Assembly (NCBI RefSeq): GCF_003412465.1
Contig: NZ_QTJV01000002.1
Location: 868,001-932,000, forward strand
Length of the DNA: 64,000 nucleotides
Direction of reading: 5' to 3'
From: Chitinophaga silvisoli
Lineage (GTDB): Bacteria; Bacteroidota; Bacteroidia; Chitinophagales; Chitinophagaceae
How positions within the stretch are numbered: position 1 is the stretch's first letter; each line of letters begins with the position of its first letter. This document shows positions 1 through 9,326 of this stretch, in pieces. A program made the position numbers and the translations under genes. The notes under the pieces were generated by a model, which did not search any database, had not been told where the DNA came from, and was given only the letters and a program-made list of their open reading frames with translations.

Positions 1-1397
1 AACGTATCAAGGAGGAGCTGGAGGAGAACCCTGCCCTTGAATATGGGGAAGAGGCACATGAAGAGGAATTTAAGGATCCGCAGGATGAGTTTTCAGGTAA
101 TGAGGAAGGCGAGGGTGACGACGAATTTGAACCAGATGGAAGTGAGAACGAATATGATAATATTGACATTTCCGAGTATGTAAGCGAAGGAGATGATGAT
201 ATAGCCGATTATAAGCTCCGCGATGACAATTACCCCGATCAGGATGAGAACAAGACCATCCCGGTAAGGGTAGAGACATCTTTCCATGAGCACCTGCTGG
301 AACAACTGGGCATGCTGGAGCTGGATGAAAGGAAAAATGCCATTGCCGAGCAGATCATCGGAAGCATTGACGACGACGGATATCTGCGTAGGGAAGTGAG
401 TGCCATTGTGGACGATCTTTCCTTTTCACAGAATGTGAGCACTGATGAAGAAGAGATCAGGGACCTGATCAAAAAGATCCAGGATTTCGACCCTCCGGGT
501 ATCTGTGCCACCGACCTGAAAGAGTGCCTGTTGCTGCAGCTGAAACGCAAGCCGCAGGACGATGAGGGTGTAGTAGGTGCCTACCTGATCCTGGAGAACT
601 ACTTCGATGAGTTTACCAAAAAGCACTATGAGAAGATCCAGAAGGGGCTGAACATGAGTGATGAAGGGCTGAAGGAAGCGATTGGCCAGATCATTCGCCT
701 TACGCCGAAGCCGGGAGGCAACTTTGCTACCCTGAACAAGGCGGAGAGCTATGTGGTGCCAGATTTCTTTATCATGAACAACAATGGTAAACTGGAGCTG
801 ACGCTGAACTCAAAGAATGCACCCGATCTGCGTATTTCTGAAGGCTACCGCGACATGCTGAAAGAGTATGACCGGGGGGATAAAAAGGACAAACGCCAGA
901 AAGAGGCGGTACTCTTTATCAAACAGAAGATCGATGCGGCTAAATGGTTTATAGATGCGATCAAGCAAAGGCAACATACCCTGTTGTCTACGATGGAATC
1001 CATCATGGACTATCAGAGAGAGTTTTTCCTGACGGGAGATGAGACTACTATGCGCCCGATGATCCTGAAAGACATTGCGGACATCACCCAGCTGGATATT
1101 TCTACCGTGAGCCGTGTGGCAAATAGTAAGTATGTGCAGACGGAGTTCGGTACTTTCAAACTGAAATTTTTCTTTAGCGAATCATTATCGACAGATAGTG
1201 GGGAAGAGGTATCTACCCGTGAGGTAAAAAAGATCCTGTCTGACCTGATAGAAGGAGAGAACAAGCGGAAACCGCTGAGCGACGAAAACCTGACGAAGAT
1301 GCTCCAGGACAAGGGATATAATATTGCCCGCCGTACAGTAGCGAAGTACCGTGAGCAGCTGAATATCCCGGTAGCAAGGCTGAGGAAGGAGTTATAA
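1..1397 (+). CDS. rpoN: RNA polymerase sigma-54 factor (5'-truncated by window edge)
   Basis: The open frame runs in from the left edge (first complete codon at base 3), so the true start and the glutamine-rich N-terminal activator-interacting region are mostly missing. What is left begins with the end of that region (ELEENPALE), followed by a strongly acidic linker over about 60 residues. The core-binding domain follows, then a helix-turn-helix (around DISTVSRVANSKYVQT), and near the C-terminus the RpoN box ARRTVAKYREQL that contacts the -24 element. Sigma-54 directs RNA polymerase to -24/-12 promoters and needs an AAA+ activator; no such activator is in the window. The stop is at 1395-1397. 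The identification is secure; only the start is unseen. Confidence 0.97.
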   Translation, partial: RIKEELEENPALEYGEEAHEEEFKDPQDEFSGNEEGEGDDEFEPDGSENEYDNIDISEYVSEGDDDIADYKLRDDNYPDQDENKTIPVRVETSFHEHLLEQLGMLELDERKNAIAEQIIGSIDDDGYLRREVSAIVDDLSFSQNVSTDEEEIRDLIKKIQDFDPPGICATDLKECLLLQLKRKPQDDEGVVGAYLILENYFDEFTKKHYEKIQKGLNMSDEGLKEAIGQIIRLTPKPGGNFATLNKAESYVVPDFFIMNNNGKLELTLNSKNAPDLRISEGYRDMLKEYDRGDKKDKRQKEAVLFIKQKIDAAKWFIDAIKQRQHTLLSTMESIMDYQREFFLTGDETTMRPMILKDIADITQLDISTVSRVANSKYVQTEFGTFKLKFFFSESLSTDSGEEVSTREVKKILSDLIEGENKRKPLSDENLTKMLQDKGYNIARRTVAKYREQLNIPVARLRKEL

Positions 1398-1435
1398 TAG
1401 GGCAGCTGTACAGCCCATATGTACAGATGATTTAA

Positions 1436-2128
1436 ATGGAACAAGCAACTATACACGCAACAGATAACCGGCCAGAACAGGCTCCGGTGTTTAGTCCCGT
1501 GCTTCGCGGGATCGCCATGTTTATATCTTATCTGCTGCATCCTTTATTTATACCGCTGCTGGTCACCTGGCTGGTGGTGCATGCACTGCCGGAGTATTTT
1601 GTGACCTTCAAGCAGATCAGTTACCGTTTTGCTTACGATACGTTGTATTTCAGGGTCATTGCCATCAGCATTTTCTTCCCTGCACTGACAGTGGGATTGT
1701 CCAGGGCGCTGAATTTTATCGATAGTTTACATCTGCGTACCCAGAAAGATCGCATTATTCCATATATCGCCTGCACGATTTATTATTTCTGGGCATTCTA
1801 TGCCTTTAAGAAGCAGGGTGTGGCCCCGGCCTTTTTCAATGTCTTCTTTTTAGGGGTCTTTATAGCGGTGATATTGTCCATGGTACTCAATATACGTATG
1901 AAAGTGAGCATGCATACGGTAGGCTGGGGCGGCGTGATCGGGTTTGTCCTGATCGTGATGTTCAGTCTGCAGTTGAATGTAAGCGGTGTATTGATCCTGG
2001 CTTTCTTCCTTTCAGCGATTGTAGCTACAGCACGTCTTATATTAAATGCCCATGAACCGGCGGAGATTTACGCGGGTTTCCTGGTGGGTATACTGGCACA
2101 GCTGATCGCATATGTCATAGTGGGATAA
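1436..2128 (+). CDS. PAP2-like integral membrane protein
   Basis: The protein has 230 residues and about six hydrophobic segments. The C-terminal half resembles the PAP2 phosphatase core: a Lys-Val-Ser-x-His element (KVSMH), then later an Arg and a His in ARLILNAHEPAEIYAGFLVG, matching the spacing of the SxH and SRxxxxxH motifs. The first PAP2 motif (KxxxxxxRP) is only loosely represented by LRTQKDRIIP. PAP2 proteins dephosphorylate lipid phosphates such as undecaprenyl pyrophosphate. Activity is therefore possible but not proven. The gene lies 38 bp after rpoN on the same strand and may be read through from it. No clear terminator follows. Confidence 0.75.
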   Translation: MEQATIHATDNRPEQAPVFSPVLRGIAMFISYLLHPLFIPLLVTWLVVHALPEYFVTFKQISYRFAYDTLYFRVIAISIFFPALTVGLSRALNFIDSLHLRTQKDRIIPYIACTIYYFWAFYAFKKQGVAPAFFNVFFLGVFIAVILSMVLNIRMKVSMHTVGWGGVIGFVLIVMFSLQLNVSGVLILAFFLSAIVATARLILNAHEPAEIYAGFLVGILAQLIAYVIVG

Positions 2129-2253
2129 AAGAAAAAAATCCGCCCTTTTTTAAAGTATTTTCCGGCTGCGCAAATTCAGTGCGCGAGGGCTTCCCATCTT
2201 TGTATTGTTATTTGATAATTGACATATGCGTCTGTTGTGAGTTAACCCCCCTC

Positions 2254-2292
2254 ATTTTATTTTGCTAGCTAAATTAGCAAAGCAGATAAAAT
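2254..2292. promoter_or_regulatory. Inverted repeat upstream of recA, candidate operator
   Basis: TTTGCTA (2261-2267) and TAGCAAA (2275-2281) form a perfect 7-bp dyad around a 7-bp spacer. Outside it, ATTTTAT (2254-2260) and ATAAAAT (2286-2292) extend the symmetry with a 4-bp offset. It lies about 75-110 bp before the recA start. Its place before recA suggests a repressor site such as a LexA/SOS box, but this is inference. It is not followed by a T-run and does not look like a terminator. Confidence 0.4.
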
Positions 2293-2342
2293 GCTAAAAA
2301 TTTTAGGAAAATCGAAATTAATATAATAATTTAGCACACCAT

Positions 2343-2350
2343 TAAATTTG
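2343..2350 (+). promoter_or_regulatory. Candidate -7 box for recA
   Basis: TAAATTTG fits the Bacteroidota -7 consensus TAnnTTTG and lies 16 bp before the recA start codon. No convincing TTG element is seen about 19 bp upstream, so confidence is modest. Confidence 0.4.
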
Positions 2351-2366
2351 TAAAAATCTTACTAAT

Positions 2367-3377
2367 ATGTCTACAGCAAATGCAGATAAACTGAAGGCCC
2401 TGCGCCTTACGATGGACAAGATCGAGAAGGATTTCGGAAAGGGTTCCGTGATGATGATGGGAGAGAAGGGATCTGATCCGATGGAGGTTATCTCCACAGG
2501 TTCCCTGGGACTTGACATTGCGTTAGGTATTGGTGGTTTCCCCAAAGGAAGGATCATTGAAATTTATGGTCCAGAATCTTCCGGTAAAACAACAATTGCT
2601 ATACATACGATCGCTGAAGCTCAGAAAAAGGGTGGTATTTGTGCGATCATAGATGCGGAGCACGCATTTGACAGTTCTTACGCTCAGCGTCTGGGCGTGG
2701 ATGTTGATTCACTGCTGATCTCTCAGCCAGACCATGGTGAGCAGGCACTGGAAATTGCTGACCGTCTGATCCTCTCCGGAGCGGTAGACGTGGTGGTAAT
2801 TGACTCTGTAGCTGCGCTGGTACCAAAGGGTGAGCTGGAAGGTGAGATGGGTGAAAGCAAGATGGGTTTACAGGCACGTCTGATGTCTCAGGCACTGCGT
2901 AAACTGACTGCTACAATTTCAAAGACTAATTGCTGCTGTATATTCATTAACCAGCTGCGTGAAAAGATTGGAGTGATGTTTGGAAACCCGGAAACCACAA
3001 CGGGTGGTAACGCGCTCAAGTTCTATGCCTCTGTACGTCTGGATATTCGCCGTATGAGCCAGATTAAGGATGGTGATGAGGCCGTAGGTAACCGCGTGAA
3101 AGTAAAAGTGGTTAAAAACAAGGTTGCACCTCCCTTCCGCCAGGCTGAGTTCGATATCATCTTTGGAAATGGTATTTCCAAAATGGGTGAAATTATCGAT
3201 ATGGGTGTTGAATATGGCATTATCCAGAAAAGCGGCAGCTGGTTCAGTTATGAATCAAACAAGCTGGGCCAGGGCCGCGATGCCGTGAAGACATTGCTGG
3301 GCGATAATCCTGAAGTAGCTGCTGAAATTGAAGCGAAGATCAAAGCCAAGTTGGCTGAGCAGGCTGCACAGGCTTAA
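2367..3377 (+). CDS. recA: Recombinase RecA
   Basis: RecA coats single-stranded DNA, pairs homologous strands and activates SOS autoproteolysis. The protein is 336 residues, a typical but slightly short length because the acidic C-terminal tail is reduced and ends in an Ala/Gln-rich stretch. Walker A is GPESSGKT at residues 68-75; the DNA-binding L2 region is around [22 protein letters not shown]. There is no intein. The gene appears to be a single transcription unit, with a candidate operator and -7 box upstream and a strong terminator downstream. It is one of several repair genes in the window (recR, radA, xth, helicase-nuclease). Confidence 0.98.
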   Translation: MSTANADKLKALRLTMDKIEKDFGKGSVMMMGEKGSDPMEVISTGSLGLDIALGIGGFPKGRIIEIYGPESSGKTTIAIHTIAEAQKKGGICAIIDAEHAFDSSYAQRLGVDVDSLLISQPDHGEQALEIADRLILSGAVDVVVIDSVAALVPKGELEGEMGESKMGLQARLMSQALRKLTATISKTNCCCIFINQLREKIGVMFGNPETTTGGNALKFYASVRLDIRRMSQIKDGDEAVGNRVKVKVVKNKVAPPFRQAEFDIIFGNGISKMGEIIDMGVEYGIIQKSGSWFSYESNKLGQGRDAVKTLLGDNPEVAAEIEAKIKAKLAEQAAQA

Positions 3378-3450
3378 TTAAGAGTTGTTTTAGTTTTAGA
3401 TATATTAAAGCTTAGAAATAAGCATTGGGTTAGTTAGTATTAACGTAATG

Positions 3451-3480
3451 TCCCTGCCTTTTTTAAGGCGGGGATTTTTA
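3451..3480 (+). terminator. Rho-independent terminator of recA
   Basis: An 8-bp stem (3451-3458 with 3467-3474, one G-U pair) is followed directly by ATTTTTATTTT. It lies 73 bp after the recA stop. Confidence 0.85.
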
Positions 3481-3498
3481 TTTTAACAGGAACATAAA

Positions 3499-3526
3499 AG
3501 AGGGTCGGCCATTTGGCCGACCCTCT
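3499..3526 (-). terminator. Terminator of the M28 peptidase gene
   Basis: A perfect 12-bp stem (3499-3510 with 3515-3526) encloses a 4-nt loop. Read on the minus strand it is followed by TTTTATGTT. It sits 26 bp beyond the end of the minus-strand peptidase gene and back to back with the recA terminator. Confidence 0.85.
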
Positions 3527-3551
3527 CTTATATATTTATTCAGTCAGAGAG

Positions 3552-4550
3552 TTAATATTCAAAGGGCTGTTTGTAAATCACTTCCAGCAATGTTTGTCCT
3601 ACAACCTGCAGGGTTCTCTTATCAATCACCTGCATATTGTCATTAGTCGTATGCCAGTGTGGAGCGAAGTTACCACTTGGCTGCATTGCAATCACATCAA
3701 ATGTAGGGATCATTGCAATCGTATTGATATACACATGATCATCTGTGATAGCGGCACCGGTGTTCTCATAGCGGAAGTAATCAGAATATCCCAGCCTGTT
3801 CGCCACATCCCAGAACATCTTCATCGGACCATAAGCATATTGCTGTGAACCGGCTTCCATATAGAACTGGGAACCACGGCCACCCACCATATCCAGCAGG
3901 ATACCGTAGTTTGCCTTATAACCTTTTACATGCGGGTTTCTTGCCCAATATTGTGTGCCCAGGCAGTAGCTGTTTTCATCTTCACTAACACCACTGTCTT
4001 CCACATCTTCCAGCAGGATATCGATCCCCGCGGCGGGATGCTGTGCGTGCAGCTGACGGGCTACTTCCAGCAATACGCCTACACCACTCGCACCATCGTC
4101 AGCACCATCGAATTGTTTGGTTTTATCAAACGCATCCTGGTCTGCATGGGGCCTGGTATCCCAGTGTGTCAGCAGCAGGATCCGCTGTGCGGCATCAGGA
4201 TTGAAGCTTGCGATCACATTGATACAGGGAACAGATTTACCACCGGGAACAGTGACATTGGTACGCTGTACATACAGGGTATCTGCCAGTGGTTTGAACT
4301 GGGCGATCAGCCATTCTGCACAGGTATTTTGTGCAGGAGTAGCAGGAATGCGCGGACCAAAGGATACCTGTTTGTCAGTGTATGCATAAGCGCTATCTGC
4401 ATTGAATACCGGAACATTCACATTGACCTGCTTTGTTGTGGAGGCGGTATCAGTTGTCCCGGATGGTTTTGTATCTGAATGACAGGCAGCAGCACAAAGG
4501 GCTACGCCTGTTAAAATGCCAATCAATTTATGCATATGAAACGAGAACAT
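3552..4550 (-). CDS. M28-family exported metallopeptidase / glutaminyl cyclase-like protein
   Basis: The protein is up to 332 residues. A second Met at residue 6 (MHKLIG) starts a cleaner signal peptide ending in a poor lipobox (AAAC), so it is probably an exported lipoprotein. The M28 zinc-peptidase fold is seen in THWDTRP, then a GADDGASG motif with the bridging Asp, the acidic pair in LEDVEDSG, and a late His in a FAPHWHTTND context. This arrangement, with the DGASGVGVLLE block, resembles the glutaminyl-peptide cyclotransferase branch of M28, which forms N-terminal pyroglutamate. Aminopeptidase activity cannot be excluded. The gene is 12 bp downstream of cysS on the same strand, so the two are probably co-transcribed. 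Confidence 0.85.
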   Translation of the reverse strand: MFSFHMHKLIGILTGVALCAAACHSDTKPSGTTDTASTTKQVNVNVPVFNADSAYAYTDKQVSFGPRIPATPAQNTCAEWLIAQFKPLADTLYVQRTNVTVPGGKSVPCINVIASFNPDAAQRILLLTHWDTRPHADQDAFDKTKQFDGADDGASGVGVLLEVARQLHAQHPAAGIDILLEDVEDSGVSEDENSYCLGTQYWARNPHVKGYKANYGILLDMVGGRGSQFYMEAGSQQYAYGPMKMFWDVANRLGYSDYFRYENTGAAITDDHVYINTIAMIPTFDVIAMQPSGNFAPHWHTTNDNMQVIDKRTLQVVGQTLLEVIYKQPFEY

Positions 4551-4562
4551 TTTATGAACATC

Positions 4563-6059
4563 TTACTGGATAGTATAGCTCACGCTACCATCCTTTTCGT
4601 CTTTTAACTGAATGCCGGCTGCCAGCAGCTGGTTACGAATCCTGTCGGAAGCAGCATAGTCTTTACGGCTCTTCGCTTCTTTACGCATCTCGATTATCAA
4701 TTGCATTACGCCATCCAGCGTATTGTTGTCAGAAGCCTGGTTTTCAGGCTCCAGTGCTAGGATGTCAATCAGCCAGGTTTTCCAGGTCTTTTTGATCAGC
4801 TGGAAAGTATCTTCACTGATTTCATGCATTTTGATCTGTCCACCCTTGAGAGAGTTGATTACAGGTGTGATCTCGAACAGGTTGGCCAAAACCTTTGCGG
4901 TATTGATATCATCATTCATGAAGTCCTGGCATTCTTCGCACCAGGTACGAACTTGTTTGTCCAGGTCTTCATTCAGGGCACCTTCAGTTTTAGTATACCC
5001 GAGTTTTTGCAGTACATCGTAGGCAGCCCAAAGGCGTTGTAATCCTTTTTCGGCGGCCTGCAGTGCTTCATTGGAGAAGTCAAGTGTACTGCGGTAGTGC
5101 GTCTGCAAAATGAAGAAGCGCACGGTCATTGGGCTATAAGGTTTTTCCAGCTGATAGTTATCGCCGGAGAACAGTTCAGTGAGGCGGATGGTGTTGTTAT
5201 ACGCCTTACCCATTTTACGGCCATCGATAGTGATCATGTTATTGTGCATCCAGTAGCGGGCCATCAGTTCACCGTGGGCGATTTCGCTCTGGGCGATTTC
5301 ACACTCGTGGTGTGGGAACTGCAGGTCCATACCGCCACCGTGGATGTCGAACTGGGTGCCCAGGTACTTGCTGCTCATGGCAGAACATTCAATGTGCCAA
5401 CCGGGGAAACCTTCTCCCCATGGGCTGGGCCAGCGCATGAGGTGCTCTGGTGGTGCATTTTTCCAAAGGGCGAAGTCTACCTTGTTCCGCTTTTCATCCT
5501 GGTTTTCCAGTTCGCGGGTGGTCTCGAGCATATCTTCCAGCACACGGCCACTGAGAATGCCGTAGTCGTGGGTGGAAGCATACTTTTTCACATCAAAATA
5601 TACGGAACCATTCACTTCGTAGGCATAGCCCTTGTCGATAATGGTCTTGATCATTTCAATCTGCTCAATGATATGACCGGTAGCGGTAGGTTCGATACTT
5701 GGCTCCAGCGTGTTGAACTCACGAAAGGCCCAGTGGAACAGGTTTGTATATTTCTGGACCAGCTCCATAGGCTCCAGCTTTTCCAGCTGGGCTTTTTTGC
5801 TGATTTTATCTTCGGCTTCGCGGCCTTCTTCCTCAAAGTGACCGGCATCGGTAATGTTCCTTACATAACGGACCTTGTAGCCGAGATGTTGCAGGTACCT
5901 GTATACCACGTCAAAGGTGATGTAAGGGCGGGCATGTCCCAGGTGGGATTCTCCTGATACGGTTGGACCACACACATACATACCAACATGACCAGGATAC
6001 AATGGGGTAAATACTTCCTTTTGTCGCTTCAGCGAGTTGTATACTTTAAGCTCAGACAT
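4563..6059 (-). CDS. cysS: Cysteinyl-tRNA synthetase
   Basis: This class Ia synthetase charges tRNA-Cys. It is 498 residues, the normal length. The HIGH motif appears as SHLGHAR near residue 36; zinc-ligand context is seen in [10 protein letters not shown] and WHIECSAM, with [19 protein letters not shown] around the binding pocket. The KMSKS signature reads [10 protein letters not shown], so both Ser positions differ from the textbook motif (Ser to Gly, Ser to Ala). The C-terminal helical domain ([21 protein letters not shown]) is typical. The gene has a consensus -7 box 20 bp upstream and is followed after 12 bp by the M28 peptidase. Confidence 0.97.
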   Translation of the reverse strand: MSELKVYNSLKRQKEVFTPLYPGHVGMYVCGPTVSGESHLGHARPYITFDVVYRYLQHLGYKVRYVRNITDAGHFEEEGREAEDKISKKAQLEKLEPMELVQKYTNLFHWAFREFNTLEPSIEPTATGHIIEQIEMIKTIIDKGYAYEVNGSVYFDVKKYASTHDYGILSGRVLEDMLETTRELENQDEKRNKVDFALWKNAPPEHLMRWPSPWGEGFPGWHIECSAMSSKYLGTQFDIHGGGMDLQFPHHECEIAQSEIAHGELMARYWMHNNMITIDGRKMGKAYNNTIRLTELFSGDNYQLEKPYSPMTVRFFILQTHYRSTLDFSNEALQAAEKGLQRLWAAYDVLQKLGYTKTEGALNEDLDKQVRTWCEECQDFMNDDINTAKVLANLFEITPVINSLKGGQIKMHEISEDTFQLIKKTWKTWLIDILALEPENQASDNNTLDGVMQLIIEMRKEAKSRKDYAASDRIRNQLLAAGIQLKDEKDGSVSYTIQ

Positions 6060-6078
6060 ATCAGTTTAATTCGGATTG

Positions 6079-6086
6079 CAAAGATA
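6079..6086 (-). promoter_or_regulatory. -7 box of cysS promoter
   Basis: On the minus strand this reads TATCTTTG, a perfect TAnnTTTG match, 19 nt before the cysS ATG. No clear -33 TTG is visible. Confidence 0.55.
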
Positions 6087-6135
6087 GTTATTGTTTCGTC
6101 AGGGTAATGATAGTCCCCGGCACCAGTCATCCAAA

Positions 6136-7257
6136 TTATTTTGCATGGGTTGCATGCAGGGAAAAATTGGCGATAACGGGATAATGATCGGAGAGGTCGG
6201 AGTTGATTTTACGATAAGAGTTGATTGTCAGTGATTTATCGAAGAAAATATAATCGATTCGCAGTGTAGGAGCCAGGCCGGCAAAGGTGCGGCCAATGCC
6301 ACTGCCTTTCTGCAGGAAGGCATCCTGTAAGGTGCCACGGATCGTAAAATAAGTATAGGAGGCAGGTGTATCATTAAAGTCCCCACATACGATGGTGCGG
6401 TAGGGACTGGTTTTAATAAAATCTGATACGACCCTTGCCTGACGGGCACGCCCCACATAGGCATCCTTCATCTTCTCAATAATGTTGCGGGTGGCGACAA
6501 GACCACTGTCCTGCTGGTTTTTGATTTTCTGGATATTGTGATAATCCCGTTGGTCAAAGCGATAGGAGGCCAGGTGCATATTGATAATACGAATGGTATC
6601 GGTATCCCGCACGATATCTGCATAGATCAGGCTTTCGCTGCGTGGCCCTGTAGACATCTTAATCTTGTCCGACTTGATGATCGGGTAGCGGGAGTAGATA
6701 ATAGAGCCCCAGTGTTGCATACCGGCCCGGTTAAAGTCGCTGGAAAAGTAGCGATAGGGCAGGTGTAATTCGTGGGAGATATCTTCCCGGTTATTGAAAT
6801 CATTCTTCTTTTCTGAAGTATAAAAATCCTGGAAGCAAACGATGTCCAGTTCCTGCTTTTTGATCAGGGCGAACATGGCCTGGCGGGTGTACTTGCTGTC
6901 TTTTTCCCGGTACAATCCAAACTGTGCTACGTTGTAGCTCATGACACTGAGACTGCCCGGAGGGGCATCCTGTTGTGCAGAAGGAAAGTTAAAGGCAATG
7001 AAAGCAGAGATAGACTTCCAGCCGATTACAACTGCCAGCAGTGAAAGCAGGCAGTATTTATAATCGAAGAGTAACCAGCAGATGAAAAAGAGAATTAGTG
7101 CCAGCAGGAGGATTGGAAACAATAATGTGAAAAAGCTGATGGGCCACCACTGTACGGGGGATACAAAAGGAGCCAGACATGCTACCAGAAAGAATAGCAT
7201 GATAATGACGTTGACCGTTAGAAAAAATCCTTTTGTGAATAACCGCAGAAATCTCAA
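6136..7257 (-). CDS. Membrane-anchored endonuclease/exonuclease/phosphatase-family protein (copy 1)
   Basis: The protein has 373 residues. About 95 N-terminal residues form three hydrophobic segments, and a DNase I-like (EEP fold) domain follows, probably periplasmic. Fold motifs visible are MSYNVAQFG (Asn), FQDFY (the metal-binding Glu of the usual QE is Asp), INMHLAS (catalytic His present), CGDFNDTPASYTY (intact), RIDYIFFD, and a final SDHYPVIA (catalytic Asp-His intact). Such proteins cleave phosphodiesters in DNA, phospholipids or small molecules; the substrate cannot be told. A close paralogue lies immediately upstream (7305-8369). There is no obvious own promoter, so the pair is probably co-transcribed. 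Confidence 0.85.
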   Translation of the reverse strand: MRFLRLFTKGFFLTVNVIIMLFFLVACLAPFVSPVQWWPISFFTLLFPILLLALILFFICWLLFDYKYCLLSLLAVVIGWKSISAFIAFNFPSAQQDAPPGSLSVMSYNVAQFGLYREKDSKYTRQAMFALIKKQELDIVCFQDFYTSEKKNDFNNREDISHELHLPYRYFSSDFNRAGMQHWGSIIYSRYPIIKSDKIKMSTGPRSESLIYADIVRDTDTIRIINMHLASYRFDQRDYHNIQKIKNQQDSGLVATRNIIEKMKDAYVGRARQARVVSDFIKTSPYRTIVCGDFNDTPASYTYFTIRGTLQDAFLQKGSGIGRTFAGLAPTLRIDYIFFDKSLTINSYRKINSDLSDHYPVIANFSLHATHAK

Positions 7258-7304
7258 CTCCTAATCGCTTTTGCGAATAAAGATAATTGAAACGATCAAC
7301 TTTG

Positions 7305-8369
7305 TTATAGGGATAAGCTTGCCATTATTGGAAAATGTTCAAAACCCTTGTGAGGAAAGGAGCTAAAGCCATTAATATGAAAAGGAGATTGTGTAAGTAT
7401 ATAGTCGATGCGCAGGGTAGGAGCAAGAAAAGAAAGGGTTCTGCCAATGCCCCAGCCCTGTTGCAGGAATGCATCCTGCATATCGGGTGCGACTGTGTTG
7501 TAAGTATAAGAGACGGGGGTATCATTAAAATCGCCGCAAACGATGGTGGGATAAGGGCTTTCTTTGACAAGTGCAGCCAGTTGTTCTGCCTGTGCAGCAC
7601 GCTTGCCAAAAGTATTTTTCATCCTGGAGGCGAGGCCTCTGGCCATTGTGGTTTCACCTTGCAGGGCGGCATAATCTTTATGACGGAACATGTAGGATTG
7701 CAGTTGTGCTGTGAGGACACGGATAGTATGTTCATTTATTCTTATATCTGCCTGCAGAATGCTACTTCCGCTGCCTACATCGCTGTGACCGCAGGGAATG
7801 TGGCAGGCTGAAATGACAGGATATTTTGAGAATAGTACGATTCCGTATTGCCAGGTATTCCAGCGAGTTTTATCGCAGGTAAAATAACGATAAGGGTAGT
7901 GTAATTGCTGCTGGATATTGTTCAGGTGATTGGTATGATCAGGGGCGCTGTTGGTGTAGAATTCCTGTATGCAAAGGATATCCGGGGCTGCGGATTGCAG
8001 GGTGCTGTAAATAGTTTCTTTGAGTGCTGCATCCTCGACATATTTCTTTAATCCCATGCTGCTGCTGTTGAAGGTCATGATGGTGAAGCTACCGGCCTTT
8101 GAAGTAGCAGCATTTCCACCCGGCTGATGCCCAAAGGTAAGGACCAGTGCCCTGCATGAGAGCAGGATGGCGGCCAGGGAAAGTCCCCAATAGGGTTTCC
8201 GGCGAATGAGCCAATAGATCAGGTAAACCAGGTTAATGACAAGCACGATGGGGAAGAATAGTCCGGCAAAGCCGCTCAGCCACCATTTACCTGGGTTGAG
8301 GTAAGGGAGCCAACTGGAAAGGATCAGGGATAATGCGACGATACTCGTGGCGATAAATGCTTTTGACAC
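7305..8369 (-). CDS. Membrane-anchored endonuclease/exonuclease/phosphatase-family protein (copy 2, altered active site)
   Basis: This 354-residue paralogue of the downstream gene has the same layout of three N-terminal hydrophobic segments and an EEP domain. It keeps IQEFY (the metal-binding Glu), CGDFNDTPVSYTY and RIDYIL. The HL histidine motif of copy 1 (INMHLAS) is TAQLQS here, with His replaced by Gln. The terminal SDH motif is FEHFPIMAS, with Asp replaced by Glu. By family knowledge these residues take part in catalysis, so this copy may be weak or inactive; that is inference. It lies 47 bp upstream of copy 1 on the same strand. Confidence 0.85.
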   Translation of the reverse strand: MSKAFIATSIVALSLILSSWLPYLNPGKWWLSGFAGLFFPIVLVINLVYLIYWLIRRKPYWGLSLAAILLSCRALVLTFGHQPGGNAATSKAGSFTIMTFNSSSMGLKKYVEDAALKETIYSTLQSAAPDILCIQEFYTNSAPDHTNHLNNIQQQLHYPYRYFTCDKTRWNTWQYGIVLFSKYPVISACHIPCGHSDVGSGSSILQADIRINEHTIRVLTAQLQSYMFRHKDYAALQGETTMARGLASRMKNTFGKRAAQAEQLAALVKESPYPTIVCGDFNDTPVSYTYNTVAPDMQDAFLQQGWGIGRTLSFLAPTLRIDYILTQSPFHINGFSSFPHKGFEHFPIMASLSL

Positions 8370-8543
8370 TGTACAGGGGTTTCCATAAAAATAACAAAAT
8401 ACTCTATAATGCGAAAAGAGGTGGTATCAAAAGTAATCTGAAGGCATTGAGAATTACATAAAAATTCTCTCTGTCAGGTACCCGGATTATATCCCCGGGA
8501 TTTTTACTTTTGATACAAGCTCTTTCCAGCTATAATTTCCTGA

Positions 8544-9290
8544 TTAATTTCCTTTCGGGTGGAAGATGTGCGTGATTGTATGTAGTGCCTTATTGAATCC
8601 GGCACCCCAGTCATTTCCTTTTTTCCATGCATTCATGAACAGGAACCCAAACAGTGCACCACCGATTACGGCTGGCAGGTAGGTCAGGTCATTATGAGAA
8701 AACAGGTGAGCGGCTATTGCCATGATGATGTACAGGATGGTAACAATCCACATAGGTATACCACCACTCAGCTGCTGGAAAATGCGCACATTCGGGGCGA
8801 TGAGGAGGGTAGCAACCGCCAGGGCCATGACACCTGCTGTAGAGCCATAATATGTAGCAAAAAACTGGGTGAGATGGAAAGATGGTATAAACTGCATACC
8901 GAGCATATACAACAGGTTGCCGATGAGACCTCCAAAAAGATATAACGGAAGGATAACACCGGGGCCAGCCTTACGCTGTAAAAGTGAGCCAAATGCCCAG
9001 AGCCAGATCATATTGCCAAATACCATCCAAACGCTTTCGTGCACGAAGAGAGAAGTGATAAATGTCCAGGGTAAGTGGGCCAGTCTGCTGAAGCTGGCAG
9101 GTAAAATCACATTGTTCATCACATCCAGGTTGAAGCGGATGGTTGAATTACCTTCAATATTGTAAACTACCTGAGTAAAAAATAGCAGGATAAATACTGT
9201 CAGGTTCACCAGTATCAACTGGGTGACCATGTTCTTTCCTTCTCCAAGAGAGAGGATTGGCATGGGTTCTCCTTTTTCGACTACGTCCAT
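8544..9290 (-). CDS. Rhomboid-family membrane protein lacking the catalytic dyad (likely pseudoprotease)
   Basis: The protein has 248 residues and about six membrane segments with a rhomboid layout: LFVHESVWMVFGNM resembles the HxxxxHxxxN helix-2 region, and the last helix reads AVIGGALFGFLF. Aligned with the neighbouring rhomboid, the active-site GxSG becomes GSTA, so the nucleophile Ser is Thr. The catalytic His of AHLGG is Val in AVIGG, and the second His of helix 2 is lost too. Proteolysis is therefore unlikely; inactive rhomboids elsewhere bind membrane clients, but its role here is unknown. A consensus -7 box lies upstream in the gap between the two rhomboid genes, so it may also be expressed separately. 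Confidence 0.85.
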   Translation of the reverse strand: MDVVEKGEPMPILSLGEGKNMVTQLILVNLTVFILLFFTQVVYNIEGNSTIRFNLDVMNNVILPASFSRLAHLPWTFITSLFVHESVWMVFGNMIWLWAFGSLLQRKAGPGVILPLYLFGGLIGNLLYMLGMQFIPSFHLTQFFATYYGSTAGVMALAVATLLIAPNVRIFQQLSGGIPMWIVTILYIIMAIAAHLFSHNDLTYLPAVIGGALFGFLFMNAWKKGNDWGAGFNKALHTITHIFHPKGN

Positions 9291-9309
9291 TGACCTAAAC
9301 TTTAGGGCT

Positions 9310-9317
9310 CAAAGGTA
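9310..9317 (-). promoter_or_regulatory. -7 box between the two rhomboid genes
   Basis: TACCTTTG on the minus strand, a perfect TAnnTTTG match, is 19 nt before the start of the inactive rhomboid gene. No -33 element is evident. Confidence 0.45.
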
Positions 9318-9326
9318 CGATTCCAT

